From Candidatus Phosphoribacter hodrii (GTDB lineage Bacteria; Actinomycetota; Actinomycetes; Actinomycetales; Dermatophilaceae), in contig JADJIB010000002.1 in the NCBI GenBank assembly GCA_016707175.1, positions 558,001-622,000 on the forward strand: 64,000 bases of DNA, written 5' to 3'. Position 1 is the first letter of the stretch, and every line of letters begins with the position of its first letter. Under the pieces are notes generated by a model. The model saw only the letters and a list, made by a program, of their open reading frames with translations. It did no database searches and had not been told where the DNA came from. Below, in pieces: positions 55,339 to 64,000 of this stretch. The position numbers and the translations under genes were made by a program.

Positions 55339-57159
55339 CTATGTGATGTCTGGGGCGACGGCGGACGGCGAGCGTGCGCCTCGGCGCGTCTTTGCTGCGC
55401 CAGACCGGCGCGTGGTCGCGACCTCCGTTGCAGCAGTATGCCGTTCGCGACGACGCGTCGTCGCCTCGGCCAGCAGGACTCGGGCATGTTCGAGCCCGGC
55501 CTCCGACGTGCCGCCGCCCATCATGCGGGCAAGCTCGCGCAGCCGCTCGTCGCCCTCGACCTCGCGGACAGCACTGGCGGTCACCGAGCCGTCGTCGGAC
55601 TTGTGGACCACCAGGTGTCGATCAGCGAAGGCGGCGACCTGGGCCAGGTGGGTGACGACGACGACCTGGGCGTGGGTGGCCAGTGCAGCCAGGCGTGCGC
55701 CGACGTCGAGGCCGGCCTTGCCGCCAACGCCCGCATCGACCTCGTCGAAGACGAAGGTGGGCACCAGCGCCGCGGGCGTGCTCCCCGAGACACTGACCAC
55801 CTCGATGGCCAGCATCAGCCGAGACAACTCGCCGCCGCTGGCTGCACGGCCGACCGATCGGGCCGGTGCCCCGGAGTTGGCCGCCAACTGGATCTCGACG
55901 TCATCGGCACCGTGCGGCCCGAGCGGTCGCGGCGTCACGGCCACCTGGATGCGGGCCGACCCCATCGCCAAGTGCGCCAACTCGTCGCCGACGGCGTTGG
56001 CGAACCGATCGGCGGCGGCGCGACGCTGCGCGCTGAGCCGCTCGCCGGCGGCCGTCACCTCGGCGGTCAACGCCGCCACCCGCGCATCGAGGGCGGCGAG
56101 GCGTTCGTCGGCAGACTGCAGCAGGGCCAGGCGCGACGCCGCCTCGCCGGACCAGGCCAGCACGTCGTCGATGCTTTCGCCGTAGCGGCGGGTGAGGCCG
56201 GCTAGATCGGCTCGCCGCTGCTGCACCCACGCCAACCGGGCCGGGTCGGCGTCGAGGTCGGCGAGGTATGCCGCGAGGTCAGCACCGATGTCGGCCACGA
56301 GGTAGCCGGCCTCGGCGAGGCGCTCATCGAGAGCGGACAGTCGAGGGTCGTGCCTGGCGACCGGTCCGAGCTGCGCTCGGGCCCTGGCGAGCAGGTCCGT
56401 TGCGGCGCCTTGCTCCCCCGCGTCGGCGGCATACCCGTCGTCGCCCAGCAGGAGCCCGTGGGCAGCGCCTGCGGCATCGCGCAGGCCCTCGGCGTGAGCC
56501 AGTCGAGTGTCCTCGGCGCGCAGCGCCTCGTCCTCTCCCGGTTGAGGGTCGACCCGGGCGACGTGTTCGAGAGCGGCGGTGAGGGAGTCGACCTCCAGGG
56601 TGCGGTCGCGGTCCAGGCCGCGCAGGGTGTCGCGCTCGGTCAGGGTCGCGGTGAGGGCGGCATACCCCTCTCGGTATGCCGCGAGCGCGGCGGCGACCGC
56701 TTCGCCGCCGTAACCGTCGAGGACGTCCCGGTGCTCGTCGGGTCTGCGCAGTCGCCACTGATCGGCCTGCCCGTGGACGGCGACGAGATGCTCGCCGATC
56801 TCGCCGAGCACGCCGACGGGTGCCGACCGGCCGCCGATGTGGGCGCGCGATCGGCCCTCGGCAGTGACGGTGCGGGCCAGCACCAACTCGTCTTCGTCGA
56901 GCTCACCGCCGGCGTCCTGCGCCCGCTCCCGGGCCGGGTGTCCGGTGGGCAGTCGCACGATGCCCTCGACCGACAGGCTCGGCCGACCGGAGCGCACGAG
57001 GGCAGGATCGGCGCGGGAGCCCAGCAGAAGCCCGAGCCCCTGGACGACCATCGTCTTGCCGGCGCCCGTCTCTCCGGTGAGGACCGTCAGGCCGGAGTGC
57101 AGCCTGAGGGTGGCCTCGGCGATGACGCCAAGCCCGGCGATGCGGATCTCCAGGAGCAC
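55339..57159 (-). CDS. recN: DNA repair protein RecN
   Basis: SMC-like ATPase for double-strand-break repair. The 606 residues have Walker A LTGETGAGKTMVVQGL, long coiled coils in the middle, the signature region ASGGELSRLMLAIEV and Walker B TFVFDEVDAGVGG. The GTG 57159 start has TAGTCT exactly 7 nt upstream (57167-57172) and no Shine-Dalgarno, so it is probably leaderless. Two octamers face each other inside the gene (56658 and 56674). It follows nadK and tlyA in the conserved tlyA-nadK-recN order. Confidence 0.95.
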   Translation of the reverse strand: MLLEIRIAGLGVIAEATLRLHSGLTVLTGETGAGKTMVVQGLGLLLGSRADPALVRSGRPSLSVEGIVRLPTGHPARERAQDAGGELDEDELVLARTVTAEGRSRAHIGGRSAPVGVLGEIGEHLVAVHGQADQWRLRRPDEHRDVLDGYGGEAVAAALAAYREGYAALTATLTERDTLRGLDRDRTLEVDSLTAALEHVARVDPQPGEDEALRAEDTRLAHAEGLRDAAGAAHGLLLGDDGYAADAGEQGAATDLLARARAQLGPVARHDPRLSALDERLAEAGYLVADIGADLAAYLADLDADPARLAWVQQRRADLAGLTRRYGESIDDVLAWSGEAASRLALLQSADERLAALDARVAALTAEVTAAGERLSAQRRAAADRFANAVGDELAHLAMGSARIQVAVTPRPLGPHGADDVEIQLAANSGAPARSVGRAASGGELSRLMLAIEVVSVSGSTPAALVPTFVFDEVDAGVGGKAGLDVGARLAALATHAQVVVVTHLAQVAAFADRHLVVHKSDDGSVTASAVREVEGDERLRELARMMGGGTSEAGLEHARVLLAEATTRRRERHTAATEVATTRRSGAAKTRRGARSPSAVAPDIT

Positions 57160-57185
57160 GGGCCCAAGACTAAGGGCCCGCGCCG

Positions 57186-58106
57186 TCAGTCGGTGGGTGG
57201 CTGTGGACGGCCCGCGCCGTTCCCGCGCCAGCCAGCCACCGACAGGTCGAACTTCTCGACGAGCCGGTCGGTGAACGGCGCGTGCGACAGCCGGGCCAGA
57301 CGCATCGGCACAGCCGAGCGGCAGACGTCGATCCGCGCGCCGGGGGCGAGGTCCACGTGGCGTCGCCCGTCGCACCAGAGGACACCTTGGCCCTCGGCAT
57401 CGCGGATGACCTCGACGGCCAGCCGGGATCGAGGCCCGACGACGACCGGCCGAGCGAACAGCGCGTGGGCCGAGTTGGGCACGAGCAGAATCGCTTCGAC
57501 GTCCGGCCAGACGACCGGTCCCCCGGCCGAGAAGGCGTATGCCGTCGAGCCCGTCGGCGTCGCGATGATCACCCCGTCGCATCCCCAGGTGGACAACGGT
57601 CGACCGTCGATCTCGACGGTGACCTCGAGCATGCGCTCCCGGGCGGCCTTCTCGATGCTCACCTCGTTGAGCGCCCAGGTGCGGGAGTCGACGCCTGCGC
57701 CATGGCTCACGGTGACATCGAGGGTCATCCGGTCTTCCACGGTGTAGTCGCGAGCCACGATCCGATCGACCGTCGTCGCCAGGTCGGCCATCTCGACCTC
57801 GGCGAGGAAGCCCACCTTGCCGAGGTTGATCCCCAGCAGTGGCGTGTCGGTGCCCCGGGAGAGTTCGGCGCCCCGCAGGATCGTCCCGTCACCGCCCAGG
57901 ACGCACACGAGCTCACAGTCGTTGGCGGCCCCGGCGTCGGGCACCACCGTGGTCGGTCCGATGTCCGTGGCGTGCAGCGCTGCCGCATCGGTGGCGATCA
58001 TCGTCGTGGCCACCCCCTGCGCGGCCAATCGGGTCGCGACGTCACGGGCGATGTCGCCGATGTCGGGGCGTCGGGGATGAGGGACGAGCAGCACGCGTCG
58101 GGTCAC
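57186..58106 (-). CDS. nadK: NAD kinase
   Basis: Phosphorylates NAD to NADP. The 306-residue protein carries CVLGGDGTILRGAELSR (GGDG motif), LLGINLGKVGFLAEV, NEVSIEKA and GVIIATPTGSTAYAFSAGGP, all diagnostic. The start GTG 58106 overlaps the tlyA stop (GTGA). It ends 26 bp before the recN start. The C-terminal 20 residues are a variable Gly/Pro tail. Confidence 0.96.
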   Translation of the reverse strand: MTRRVLLVPHPRRPDIGDIARDVATRLAAQGVATTMIATDAAALHATDIGPTTVVPDAGAANDCELVCVLGGDGTILRGAELSRGTDTPLLGINLGKVGFLAEVEMADLATTVDRIVARDYTVEDRMTLDVTVSHGAGVDSRTWALNEVSIEKAARERMLEVTVEIDGRPLSTWGCDGVIIATPTGSTAYAFSAGGPVVWPDVEAILLVPNSAHALFARPVVVGPRSRLAVEVIRDAEGQGVLWCDGRRHVDLAPGARIDVCRSAVPMRLARLSHAPFTDRLVEKFDLSVAGWRGNGAGRPQPPTD

Positions 58107-58906
58107 GAGGGTGACTCCATGGCGGCGACCAGCCTTTCCAGGTCCGCGGCCTCGGCGCGGTCGTGCGCGCGAGGTGTGAACCAGCCTAGATACTCCCGGT
58201 TGCCCGTGGTGCCCCGGATCGGGCTGGCGACCAGCCCACGCACACCGAGCCCCACGTCTGCGGCAGCGTCGAGCACACCACGAAGGGCGGTCAGCCGGTC
58301 AGCGTCGACGCGAACCACCCCACCCTTGCCGAGCCGCTCTCGACCGACTTCGAACTGCGGCTTGATCAGCAACACCAGATCGCCGCTCGGCTCGATGAGT
58401 GTGGCCAGGACTGGCAGGACGAGGCGCAAGGAGATGAACGAGAGGTCGGCGACGACGAGGTCGAAGGGGCCGCCCAGCTCCTCGGCGGTGCAGTGTCGGA
58501 TGTTGGTGCCGGAGCGCTCGATGACGCGCGGGTCGCCGGCCACCTGTTCGACCAGTTGCCCGTGACCGACGTCCAGGGCGGTCACCTGGGCAGCGCCCTG
58601 GCTGAGCAGGACCTGGGTGAAGCCCCCCGTGCTGGCGCCGACGTCCAGGGCGCGCCGACCCGCCACCGCGAGTCCCTGCGGCCCGAAGGTCTCGAGGGCG
58701 CCCAGCAGTTTGTATGCCGCCCGCCCCACCCAAGGGTCCGCTGCCGCCACGACCTCGAGGACCGCGTCGTCCGGGACGGGCGTCGACACCCGCAGAACGG
58801 TCACTCCCCCGAGCCGGACGCTGCCGTCCTTCACGAGCTGCGCCGCCTGGGCGCGCGACCTCGCTAGGCCGCGTCGAACCAGCTCGGCGTCCAGGCGCGG
58901 GCTCAC
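58103..58906 (-). CDS. tlyA: TlyA family rRNA 2'-O-methyltransferase
   Basis: The 267-residue product has an S4 RNA-binding domain (LDAELVRRGLARSRAQAAQL) followed by an FtsJ-like methyltransferase domain: ALDVGASTGGFTQVLL (SAM motif), VVADLSFISLRLVLPV and LIKPQFEVGRE. In mycobacteria TlyA methylates 16S and 23S rRNA and makes cells sensitive to capreomycin. The start GTG 58906 overlaps the upstream small gene stop (GTGA), and the end overlaps nadK. Confidence 0.94.
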   Translation of the reverse strand: MSPRLDAELVRRGLARSRAQAAQLVKDGSVRLGGVTVLRVSTPVPDDAVLEVVAAADPWVGRAAYKLLGALETFGPQGLAVAGRRALDVGASTGGFTQVLLSQGAAQVTALDVGHGQLVEQVAGDPRVIERSGTNIRHCTAEELGGPFDLVVADLSFISLRLVLPVLATLIEPSGDLVLLIKPQFEVGRERLGKGGVVRVDADRLTALRGVLDAAADVGLGVRGLVASPIRGTTGNREYLGWFTPRAHDRAEAADLERLVAAMESPS

Positions 58907-59097
58907 TCCGAGTCGAGGTCCTGCAATCGGCGGTGCAGTGCCTCTCCGACGGTGTCGGCGACCTCGATCTGCTCGTCCAGGTCCCGGCCCAGGGCCACGT
59001 GAAGGTCGGCCAGCACCCGGTCGACGACGTGGTCGCCCGTGTGTGGAGGCGCGGGGGCCGGCGCCGGGAAGAGCCCGTCTGCCGCCGCGCTGGGCAT
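58903..59097 (-). CDS. Small conserved-position hypothetical protein
   Basis: A 64-residue acidic product with a Pro/Ala-rich start and a helical HVVDRVLADLHVALGRDLDE segment. It resembles, by size and place just before tlyA, the small gene Rv1693 of Mycobacterium tuberculosis. ATG 59097 is the only start, and the stop overlaps tlyA (GTGA). Function is unknown. Confidence 0.65.
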   Translation of the reverse strand: MPSAAADGLFPAPAPAPPHTGDHVVDRVLADLHVALGRDLDEQIEVADTVGEALHRRLQDLDSE

Positions 59098-59168
59098 GGG
59101 TGACTCAGGGGTCAGGGGTGATCGGCTCAGGGGTTATCGGCTGGGAGGTGCCTGACTCGGCAGGCGTC

Positions 59169-59203
59169 GAGTCAGGGGTGACCGACTCGGACACCCCTGA
59201 GTC
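59169..59203 (-). terminator. Hairpin/repeat after the Lys-Ala-Pro-rich gene
   Basis: GAGTCAGGGGTG (59169-59180) pairs with CACCCCTGAGTC (59192-59203) with one mismatch. A further copy, TGACTCAGGGGT at 59101, can pair with 59193-59204 instead. The gap 59098-59250 thus carries alternative hairpins made from one repeated TCAGGGGT unit. Terminator role is a guess. Confidence 0.45.
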
Positions 59204-59250
59204 AACGAACTCAGCCTCGATCTCGGACGCTCCCCCCACTCGTGCGTCGC

Positions 59251-60550
59251 TCACTCGCCCACGACGGGGTCGGCGGCCTGGTCCACGACTGCGGCCGGAG
59301 CCGCTGCCGCTGCCGATTCGGCGGCAGGTGCCGGAACGGGCGCGGGCGCGGGCGCGGGAGGAGCGACCGCCGTAGAGGGAGCCACCTCGGCGGACACAGC
59401 CTCGGCGACAGGCGCCTGCGCCACCTTGGCAGGAGCCGCCTTCTTCGCGGGCGCGGCCTTCTTGCCACCCACCGGCGCGGCAGCCTTCTTCACCGGCGCG
59501 GCGTCGGCAACGGGCGCCTGCGCAACCTTGGCAGGAGCCGCCTTCTTGACGACGGCCTTCTTCGCGGGCGCCGCCTTCTTGCGGGGGGGGGGGCCCCTTC
59601 TCGGGTGCCGCCTTCTTGACGACAGCCTTCTTCACCGGCGCAGCCTCGGCAACGGGCGCCTGCGCAACCTTGGCAGGCGCCTTCTTGACGACAGCCTTCT
59701 TGACCACGGCCTTCTTCGCAGGCGCAGCCTTCTTCGCGGGCGCGGCCACCTTCTCGGGTGCCGCCTTCTTGACCACAGCCTTCTTGACCGGCGCGGCCTC
59801 GGCAACGGGCGCCTGCGCCACCTTCGCAGGAGCCGCCTTCTTGACCACAGCCTTCTTCGCCGGCGCAGCCTTCTTCGCGGCCACCTTCTCAGGTGCCACC
59901 TTCTTCGCGGGCGCCGCCTTCTTCGCCGTCAACTTACGAACCTCCGGGGCGCTCGGAGCCTCGGGGGCCGACACCGGCGAAACCTTGCGGACAACCGGCC
60001 CCTCGACGGCTGACGCCTGCGGGGCGACGACCGGTGCGTCGTTCGCAGTGCTGGCAGCCGACCCGCGCGGCCGGGACGGAACTCGCTTCACCTTGGCCGG
60101 AACATCGATGCGTGCGGCGGGCTTCGGAGCCGGACGTGAAGCACCCGGCCGAACGCTCGATGCGGCGGTGACGACCGCGGCGGCACCGGAGGACACCAGC
60201 GCGGCCGGAGACTGCACTCCCACCTGCTGCCGCAGCCCGTCGAGGTCGCTTCCGAGCTGAGTCAGGGCGGCCCGCATGGAGTCGAGGTCGGCGACCTTGG
60301 CCAGCGACGAGGACGACTCGATGAGCTCGCTCACCTCACCACGAATGAGGTGAATGAGGCTCTCCCGATTGGACTTTGCCGCACTGAGGAGTTCTTCGGC
60401 CAGGGTCGACACCTGACCCGCCATCTCCGACGGCGACGTCCTGCTCAGGACCGTCACCAGACCTTGCGCCACCTCAGCGGCACGCGCTCTGGTCGCGTCA
60501 CCGATGCCGGTCGCGAACTGGACATAACCACGGATGCCGTCAAACGACAT
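59251..60550 (-). CDS. Lys/Ala/Pro-rich histone H1-like or phasin-like protein, frameshifted at a poly-G run
   Basis: The N-terminal 110 residues are helical and phasin-like (VQFATGIGDATRARAAEVAQ, LSAAKSNRESLIHLIRGEVS, then LDSMRAALTQLGSDLDGLRQ). A long tail has repeated KKAAPAKKAVVKKAAPAK and VAQAPVAEAAPVKKA units, as in PhaF or actinobacterial H1-like nucleoid proteins. An 11-G run (59583-59593) followed by CCCC breaks the frame. Before it the frame is normal; after it the same protein pattern continues in another frame to a TGA at 59251, giving about 432 residues if one base is removed. The unshifted frame runs on to 59105 with nonsense composition. Sequencing error, true mutation or phase variation are all possible. 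ATG 60550 has GGAGGAG upstream. Confidence 0.8.
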
Positions 60551-60581
60551 GTCGCTCCTCCTCGATGGGTGTACCCACACG

Positions 60582-61667
60582 CTACTGGGGTCGAGTGTCC
60601 TCGACCCGATGGCGGTTAACCCCGGCGCTATGGCCGAGAACACGATCAAACTCAGTGGCGAGACTCACGGCCAGGTCGTATGACGCGCTTTGGCCGCGCA
60701 GATCGAGCACCACAGTCGCTGCGAGCGCGGCCAACTGGTTACCAGGCACAGCACTCAGATCGATGGTGACTCCAGCAACCGCCGCCGACACCCTCCCGGA
60801 GACAATCGACAGGCGGACCTCGCCGGACGCCCACGACGCCGGGTCGAGTCGCTCGACCCGGACCGGCGGGTCAAGGAGCGCGCGCAGGTCGTGCGCGGCA
60901 TACGTGGGTCGTGCTGGTGAACCGACCAGTGAGAGGAACCCGTCGACGCCCCCGAGGACCCACAGCGAATCGGCGCCGACCGCGGTCGCGCCGATGATGT
61001 CTGTGTCGAGCCTGTCGCCGACCGCGAGGAGCCGTTCAGGGGCAGCGGCCAAGCGCTCGGCCGCGGCGAGGTAGAGGGGCGCATGCGGCTTGCCGACCAC
61101 TTCCGGTTCGCGACCCGTGGCCTCAGCGACCGCGGACACCAGCGTGCCGTTGCCGGGAACCAGCCCTTGAGGGGTGGGAAGCGTGCGATCGGTGTTGGTC
61201 GCCACCCAGCGAGCGCCATGGGCGATCGCCACGGCGGCCCTGGCAAGGTCATCGACACGAACGTCACGTCCCCAGCCCTGCAGCACCGCGCGGGCCTCTT
61301 CAGGCTCCCGGGTCACCACCAGTCCGACAGCGGCCAAGGCTGCTGGCACCCCTGGCCCACCGACGGCGAGGACCGCGCTACCAGAGGGAAGTTCAGCCGC
61401 GAGAAGCTGCGCGCCGGCCTGGGCACTAGTGACCACGGCAGCGTCCTCGACGGTCAGGCCGAGGCTCCGCAACTGGGTCGCCACCTCCCCCGGAGTCCGG
61501 GACGCATTGTTGGTGGCAAAACACAGTGGACGCAGGCGAAACACGTCGTTCAGTGCCGAGACGGCATACGGGATCGCGTCCGGTCCCCGATAAACCACCC
61601 CATCGAGGTCGCAGATGACGCCGAGGTATGCCGCCGTCAGCGACGGTTGGCCGCTCGCCCCTCCCAC
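60582..61667 (-). CDS. HAD superfamily class IIA phosphatase (Rv1692-like)
   Basis: The 361-residue product has the nucleophile motif VICDLDGVVYRG, the cap-type C2a domain, VGKPHAPLYLAAAERL and the acidic motif GDRLDTDIIGA. By sequence type and neighbours it matches Rv1692, known as a glycerol-3-phosphate phosphatase in mycobacteria, and NagD-like enzymes. The C-terminal 100 residues (from about 255) form an extra domain beyond the HAD core, also seen in actinobacterial relatives. The start GTG 61667 is 13 nt past the TPR gene stop and lacks a good Shine-Dalgarno, so translation is likely coupled. Confidence 0.87.
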   Translation of the reverse strand: MGGASGQPSLTAAYLGVICDLDGVVYRGPDAIPYAVSALNDVFRLRPLCFATNNASRTPGEVATQLRSLGLTVEDAAVVTSAQAGAQLLAAELPSGSAVLAVGGPGVPAALAAVGLVVTREPEEARAVLQGWGRDVRVDDLARAAVAIAHGARWVATNTDRTLPTPQGLVPGNGTLVSAVAEATGREPEVVGKPHAPLYLAAAERLAAAPERLLAVGDRLDTDIIGATAVGADSLWVLGGVDGFLSLVGSPARPTYAAHDLRALLDPPVRVERLDPASWASGEVRLSIVSGRVSAAVAGVTIDLSAVPGNQLAALAATVVLDLRGQSASYDLAVSLATEFDRVLGHSAGVNRHRVEDTRPQ

Positions 61668-61680
61668 GGCCCCATCGTGA

Positions 61681-62826
61681 CTAACGCCGGCCACCGAACC
61701 GGCCGGCCGAATCCGTGGGGCCTTGGCCCTCATCGTCCCTGACATCGTCGGACACGTCCGCGTCGGGGTCGCCGCCCTCGTCGCCTTCTAAGAGATCCGT
61801 GTAGGCAATCCCGTCAAGCTCCTCGAGCCGCTCGGCAGCGTCGGTGGCCAGATCGTCGTCAGCATCCGCTGCGCGGGCGAACCACAGTCGCGCAGCGTCG
61901 ACGTCGCCCAAGGCGAGTTTGGCCTCGGCATACGCATAACGCAGCCGCGCGGTCCACGGTCGTCGCGCGGCACTGGTCAACGTGGGGGTCTCCAGACCCG
62001 CTGCCGCCGACTCGAACTGGCCGGCGTCCCGACGGATGCCAGACACGACGATCGCCAACTCGATGCGCTCGGCCTGATCCAGCGATCCGACCTCCGGGGA
62101 TGCAGCGAGATCCAAAGCCCGATCTGGCCGGCCCAGAGCTCGCTCGCAATCGACCATCAACGGCAACAGATGGGATGAGCCCGACAACCTTCGGACGGTC
62201 CGGAATTCGTTGAGGGCACGCGCCCAATCGCCCTTGCGATAGGCGACCAGGCCCAAAGCCTCTCGTGCGGCGGGAACCCGACCGGCGCGACGAACCGCGG
62301 TCTCGGCATGCGCCTCCGCAGCTTGAATGTTGCTATCGAGCAATTGCGCCACCATCACCAGGTGAGCGCCCACGCCTTCGGCGTTCTCCTGGCTGAGCGT
62401 GCGCAGCTGGGCGCGGACCGAACGATCCAGTTGACGACTGCTCACACCCTCGGGAATAGCCGGCTCCGGAAGGCGAACCGACTTAGGCGCTAGCCGAGCC
62501 CCACCCCGGGGAGCCTCCCCGTCCGGGCGACCAGCGCCGGCACGAGGAGCATGACCACCGGAGCGCGCTGGCCCTTGGCCATCTCGTCGCGGACCACGGT
62601 CAGTGCCGCCCCGCTGAGACGAGTCGTCCCGTCGAGGCCCACCATCTCGTCGCGCGCCCTGGCCGCTGTCACGCTTCGGCGCTCCGTCACGCGGGGCTCC
62701 GTCACGGGCTCCGCTAACGCGGCGGGGGCCACCGTCACGCGCGCCCCCGTCACGCCTCGGGGCTCCACCACCAGATGAGGAAGAGCCGCCACCGCGAGCA
62801 CCGCGGCCACTGTCGGGCCTGTCCAC
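61681..62826 (-). CDS. TPR-like protein with Arg/Asp/Gly-rich disordered N-terminus
   Basis: The first 110 residues of this 381-residue product are low complexity with RDGG, PRRD and GARDG repeats. The rest is a chain of helical hairpins resembling TPRs (AETAVRRAGRVPAAREALGL, GDWARALNEFRTVRRLSGSS, LGDVDAARLWFARAADAD), ending in an acidic tail. It matches the position of Rv1691 upstream of the HAD phosphatase. The start GTG 62826 is the first in frame. Role unknown; protein scaffolding is the family-level guess. The tract 62827-62887 between it and the rRNA terminator holds nothing I can identify. Confidence 0.85.
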   Translation of the reverse strand: MDRPDSGRGARGGGSSSSGGGAPRRDGGARDGGPRRVSGARDGAPRDGAPKRDSGQGARRDGGPRRDDSSQRGGTDRGPRRDGQGPARSGGHAPRAGAGRPDGEAPRGGARLAPKSVRLPEPAIPEGVSSRQLDRSVRAQLRTLSQENAEGVGAHLVMVAQLLDSNIQAAEAHAETAVRRAGRVPAAREALGLVAYRKGDWARALNEFRTVRRLSGSSHLLPLMVDCERALGRPDRALDLAASPEVGSLDQAERIELAIVVSGIRRDAGQFESAAAGLETPTLTSAARRPWTARLRYAYAEAKLALGDVDAARLWFARAADADDDLATDAAERLEELDGIAYTDLLEGDEGGDPDADVSDDVRDDEGQGPTDSAGRFGGRR

Positions 62827-62887
62827 TACGAATCCGTCCTACCGAAGGGCTTGAACCGGCCTCTATCGTAGAGCCCAGCAAACGACA

Positions 62888-62925
62888 CGAGGGCGCCCAG
62901 CCGGATTTCTCCGGGGGCGCCCTCG
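62888..62925 (-). terminator. rRNA operon terminator
   Basis: CGAGGGCGCC (62888-62897) and GGCGCCCTCG (62916-62925) form a 10-bp perfect stem about 10 bp after the 5S 3' end. The loop contains CCGG repeats that may pair further. Confidence 0.8.
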
Positions 62926-62935
62926 TTAAAGTATG

Positions 62936-63052
62936 TCCGGCTGCGTCCTACTCTCCCACACCGTCACCAGTGCAGTACCATCGGCGCTGAAGGGCTTAGC
63001 TTCCGGGTTCGGAATGGAGCCGGGCGTTTCCCCTTCGCTATGGCAGCCGTAA
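62936..63052 (-). rRNA. rrf: 5S ribosomal RNA
   Basis: The minus strand reads ACGGCTGCCATAGCGAAGG at the 5' side, the universal CCCATTCCGAACCCGGAAG-like loop (here CTCCATTCCGAACCCGGAAG), AAGCCCTTCAGCGCCGATGG and a 3' GTAGGACGCAGCCGG. The two ends pair. Ends are placed to within a few bases. It lies 66 bp after the 23S 3' end. Confidence 0.95.
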
Positions 63053-63117
63053 CTCTATGGAGATATCAATCGTTCCCGACCGTACCTCGGGAACCACACA
63101 GTGGACGCGTAGAATCT

Positions 63118-64000
<883 letters not shown>

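Noticed and set aside
59105..59250. C-terminal extension of the Lys/Ala/Pro-rich protein to 59105
   Set aside because: It is read only because of the poly-G frameshift; its composition (Gly/Arg/Cys-rich, then repeats of TP/ES) does not match the protein, whereas the alternative frame continues the AP/K repeats to 59251.

Overview
The window is about 64 kb of a very GC-rich (by eye near 70%) bacterial chromosome. Dense four-base ATGA/GTGA start-stop overlaps, many GTG starts, leaderless genes, a WS/DGAT wax-ester/triacylglycerol synthase, and gene orders familiar from Streptomyces and Mycobacterium (pyrR-pyrB-pyrC-carA-carB; alaS-ruvX-mltG-aroE-pilD-aroC-aroK-aroB-aroQ-efp-nusB; TPR-HAD-tlyA-nadK-recN-pyrG-nudix) point to Actinomycetota, probably Micrococcales. 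I cannot name the species. Most genes lie on the minus strand.

Layout, left to right: the pyrimidine operon (carB truncated at the edge, carA, pyrC, pyrB, pyrR) with a PyrR-binding hairpin over the first ribosome site (1-6.6 kb); an accessory group of DUF389 membrane protein, WS/DGAT, Pro-rich protein and AIM24 protein (6.7-10.6 kb); nusB-efp (10.6-11.6 kb); a short SPFH protein behind a G-quadruplex-prone tract (11.9-12.7 kb); a 13-kb metabolic island (12.8-26.2 kb); the shikimate-pathway block aroQ-aroB-aroK/aroB-like-aroC-pilD-aroE, then mltG, ruvX, alaS and two membrane proteins (26.2-37.7 kb); an oligopeptide ABC transporter operon (37.7-43.8 kb); rarA, an MMPL transporter and aspS (44-49.6 kb); a lipoprotein and a type VII secretion-like effector locus (49.8-52.8 kb); nudix-pyrG-recN-nadK-tlyA-small gene-histone/phasin-like gene-HAD phosphatase-TPR protein (52.9-62.8 kb); and the 5S and part of the 23S rRNA genes (62.9-64 kb).

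The island sits exactly where efp and aroQ are normally neighbours. One unit encodes a TetR regulator and a two-subunit ATP-citrate-lyase-like enzyme. The other encodes an acylating aldehyde dehydrogenase, a citryl-CoA-lyase-like protein, a ThDP enzyme, an IolE-like TIM barrel, a quinate/shikimate-type dehydrogenase and a ShiA-like MHS transporter, with a divergent HTH regulator and a CRP/GlxR-type palindrome. Together these look like an uncharacterised uptake-and-breakdown route for a cyclic polyol acid or tricarboxylate. This is inference.

The strongest non-gene signal is the octamer GTATGCCG/CGGCATAC. I counted about 79 copies by hand, roughly one per 0.8 kb, evenly split between strands and about 35 times more than chance. 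It resembles DNA-uptake or HIP1-type repeats, and one inverted pair forms a terminator between convergent genes. Also notable: an AroK fusion whose dehydroquinate-synthase half has lost key residues beside an intact AroB, and a poly-G frameshift in a Lys/Ala/Pro-rich gene.
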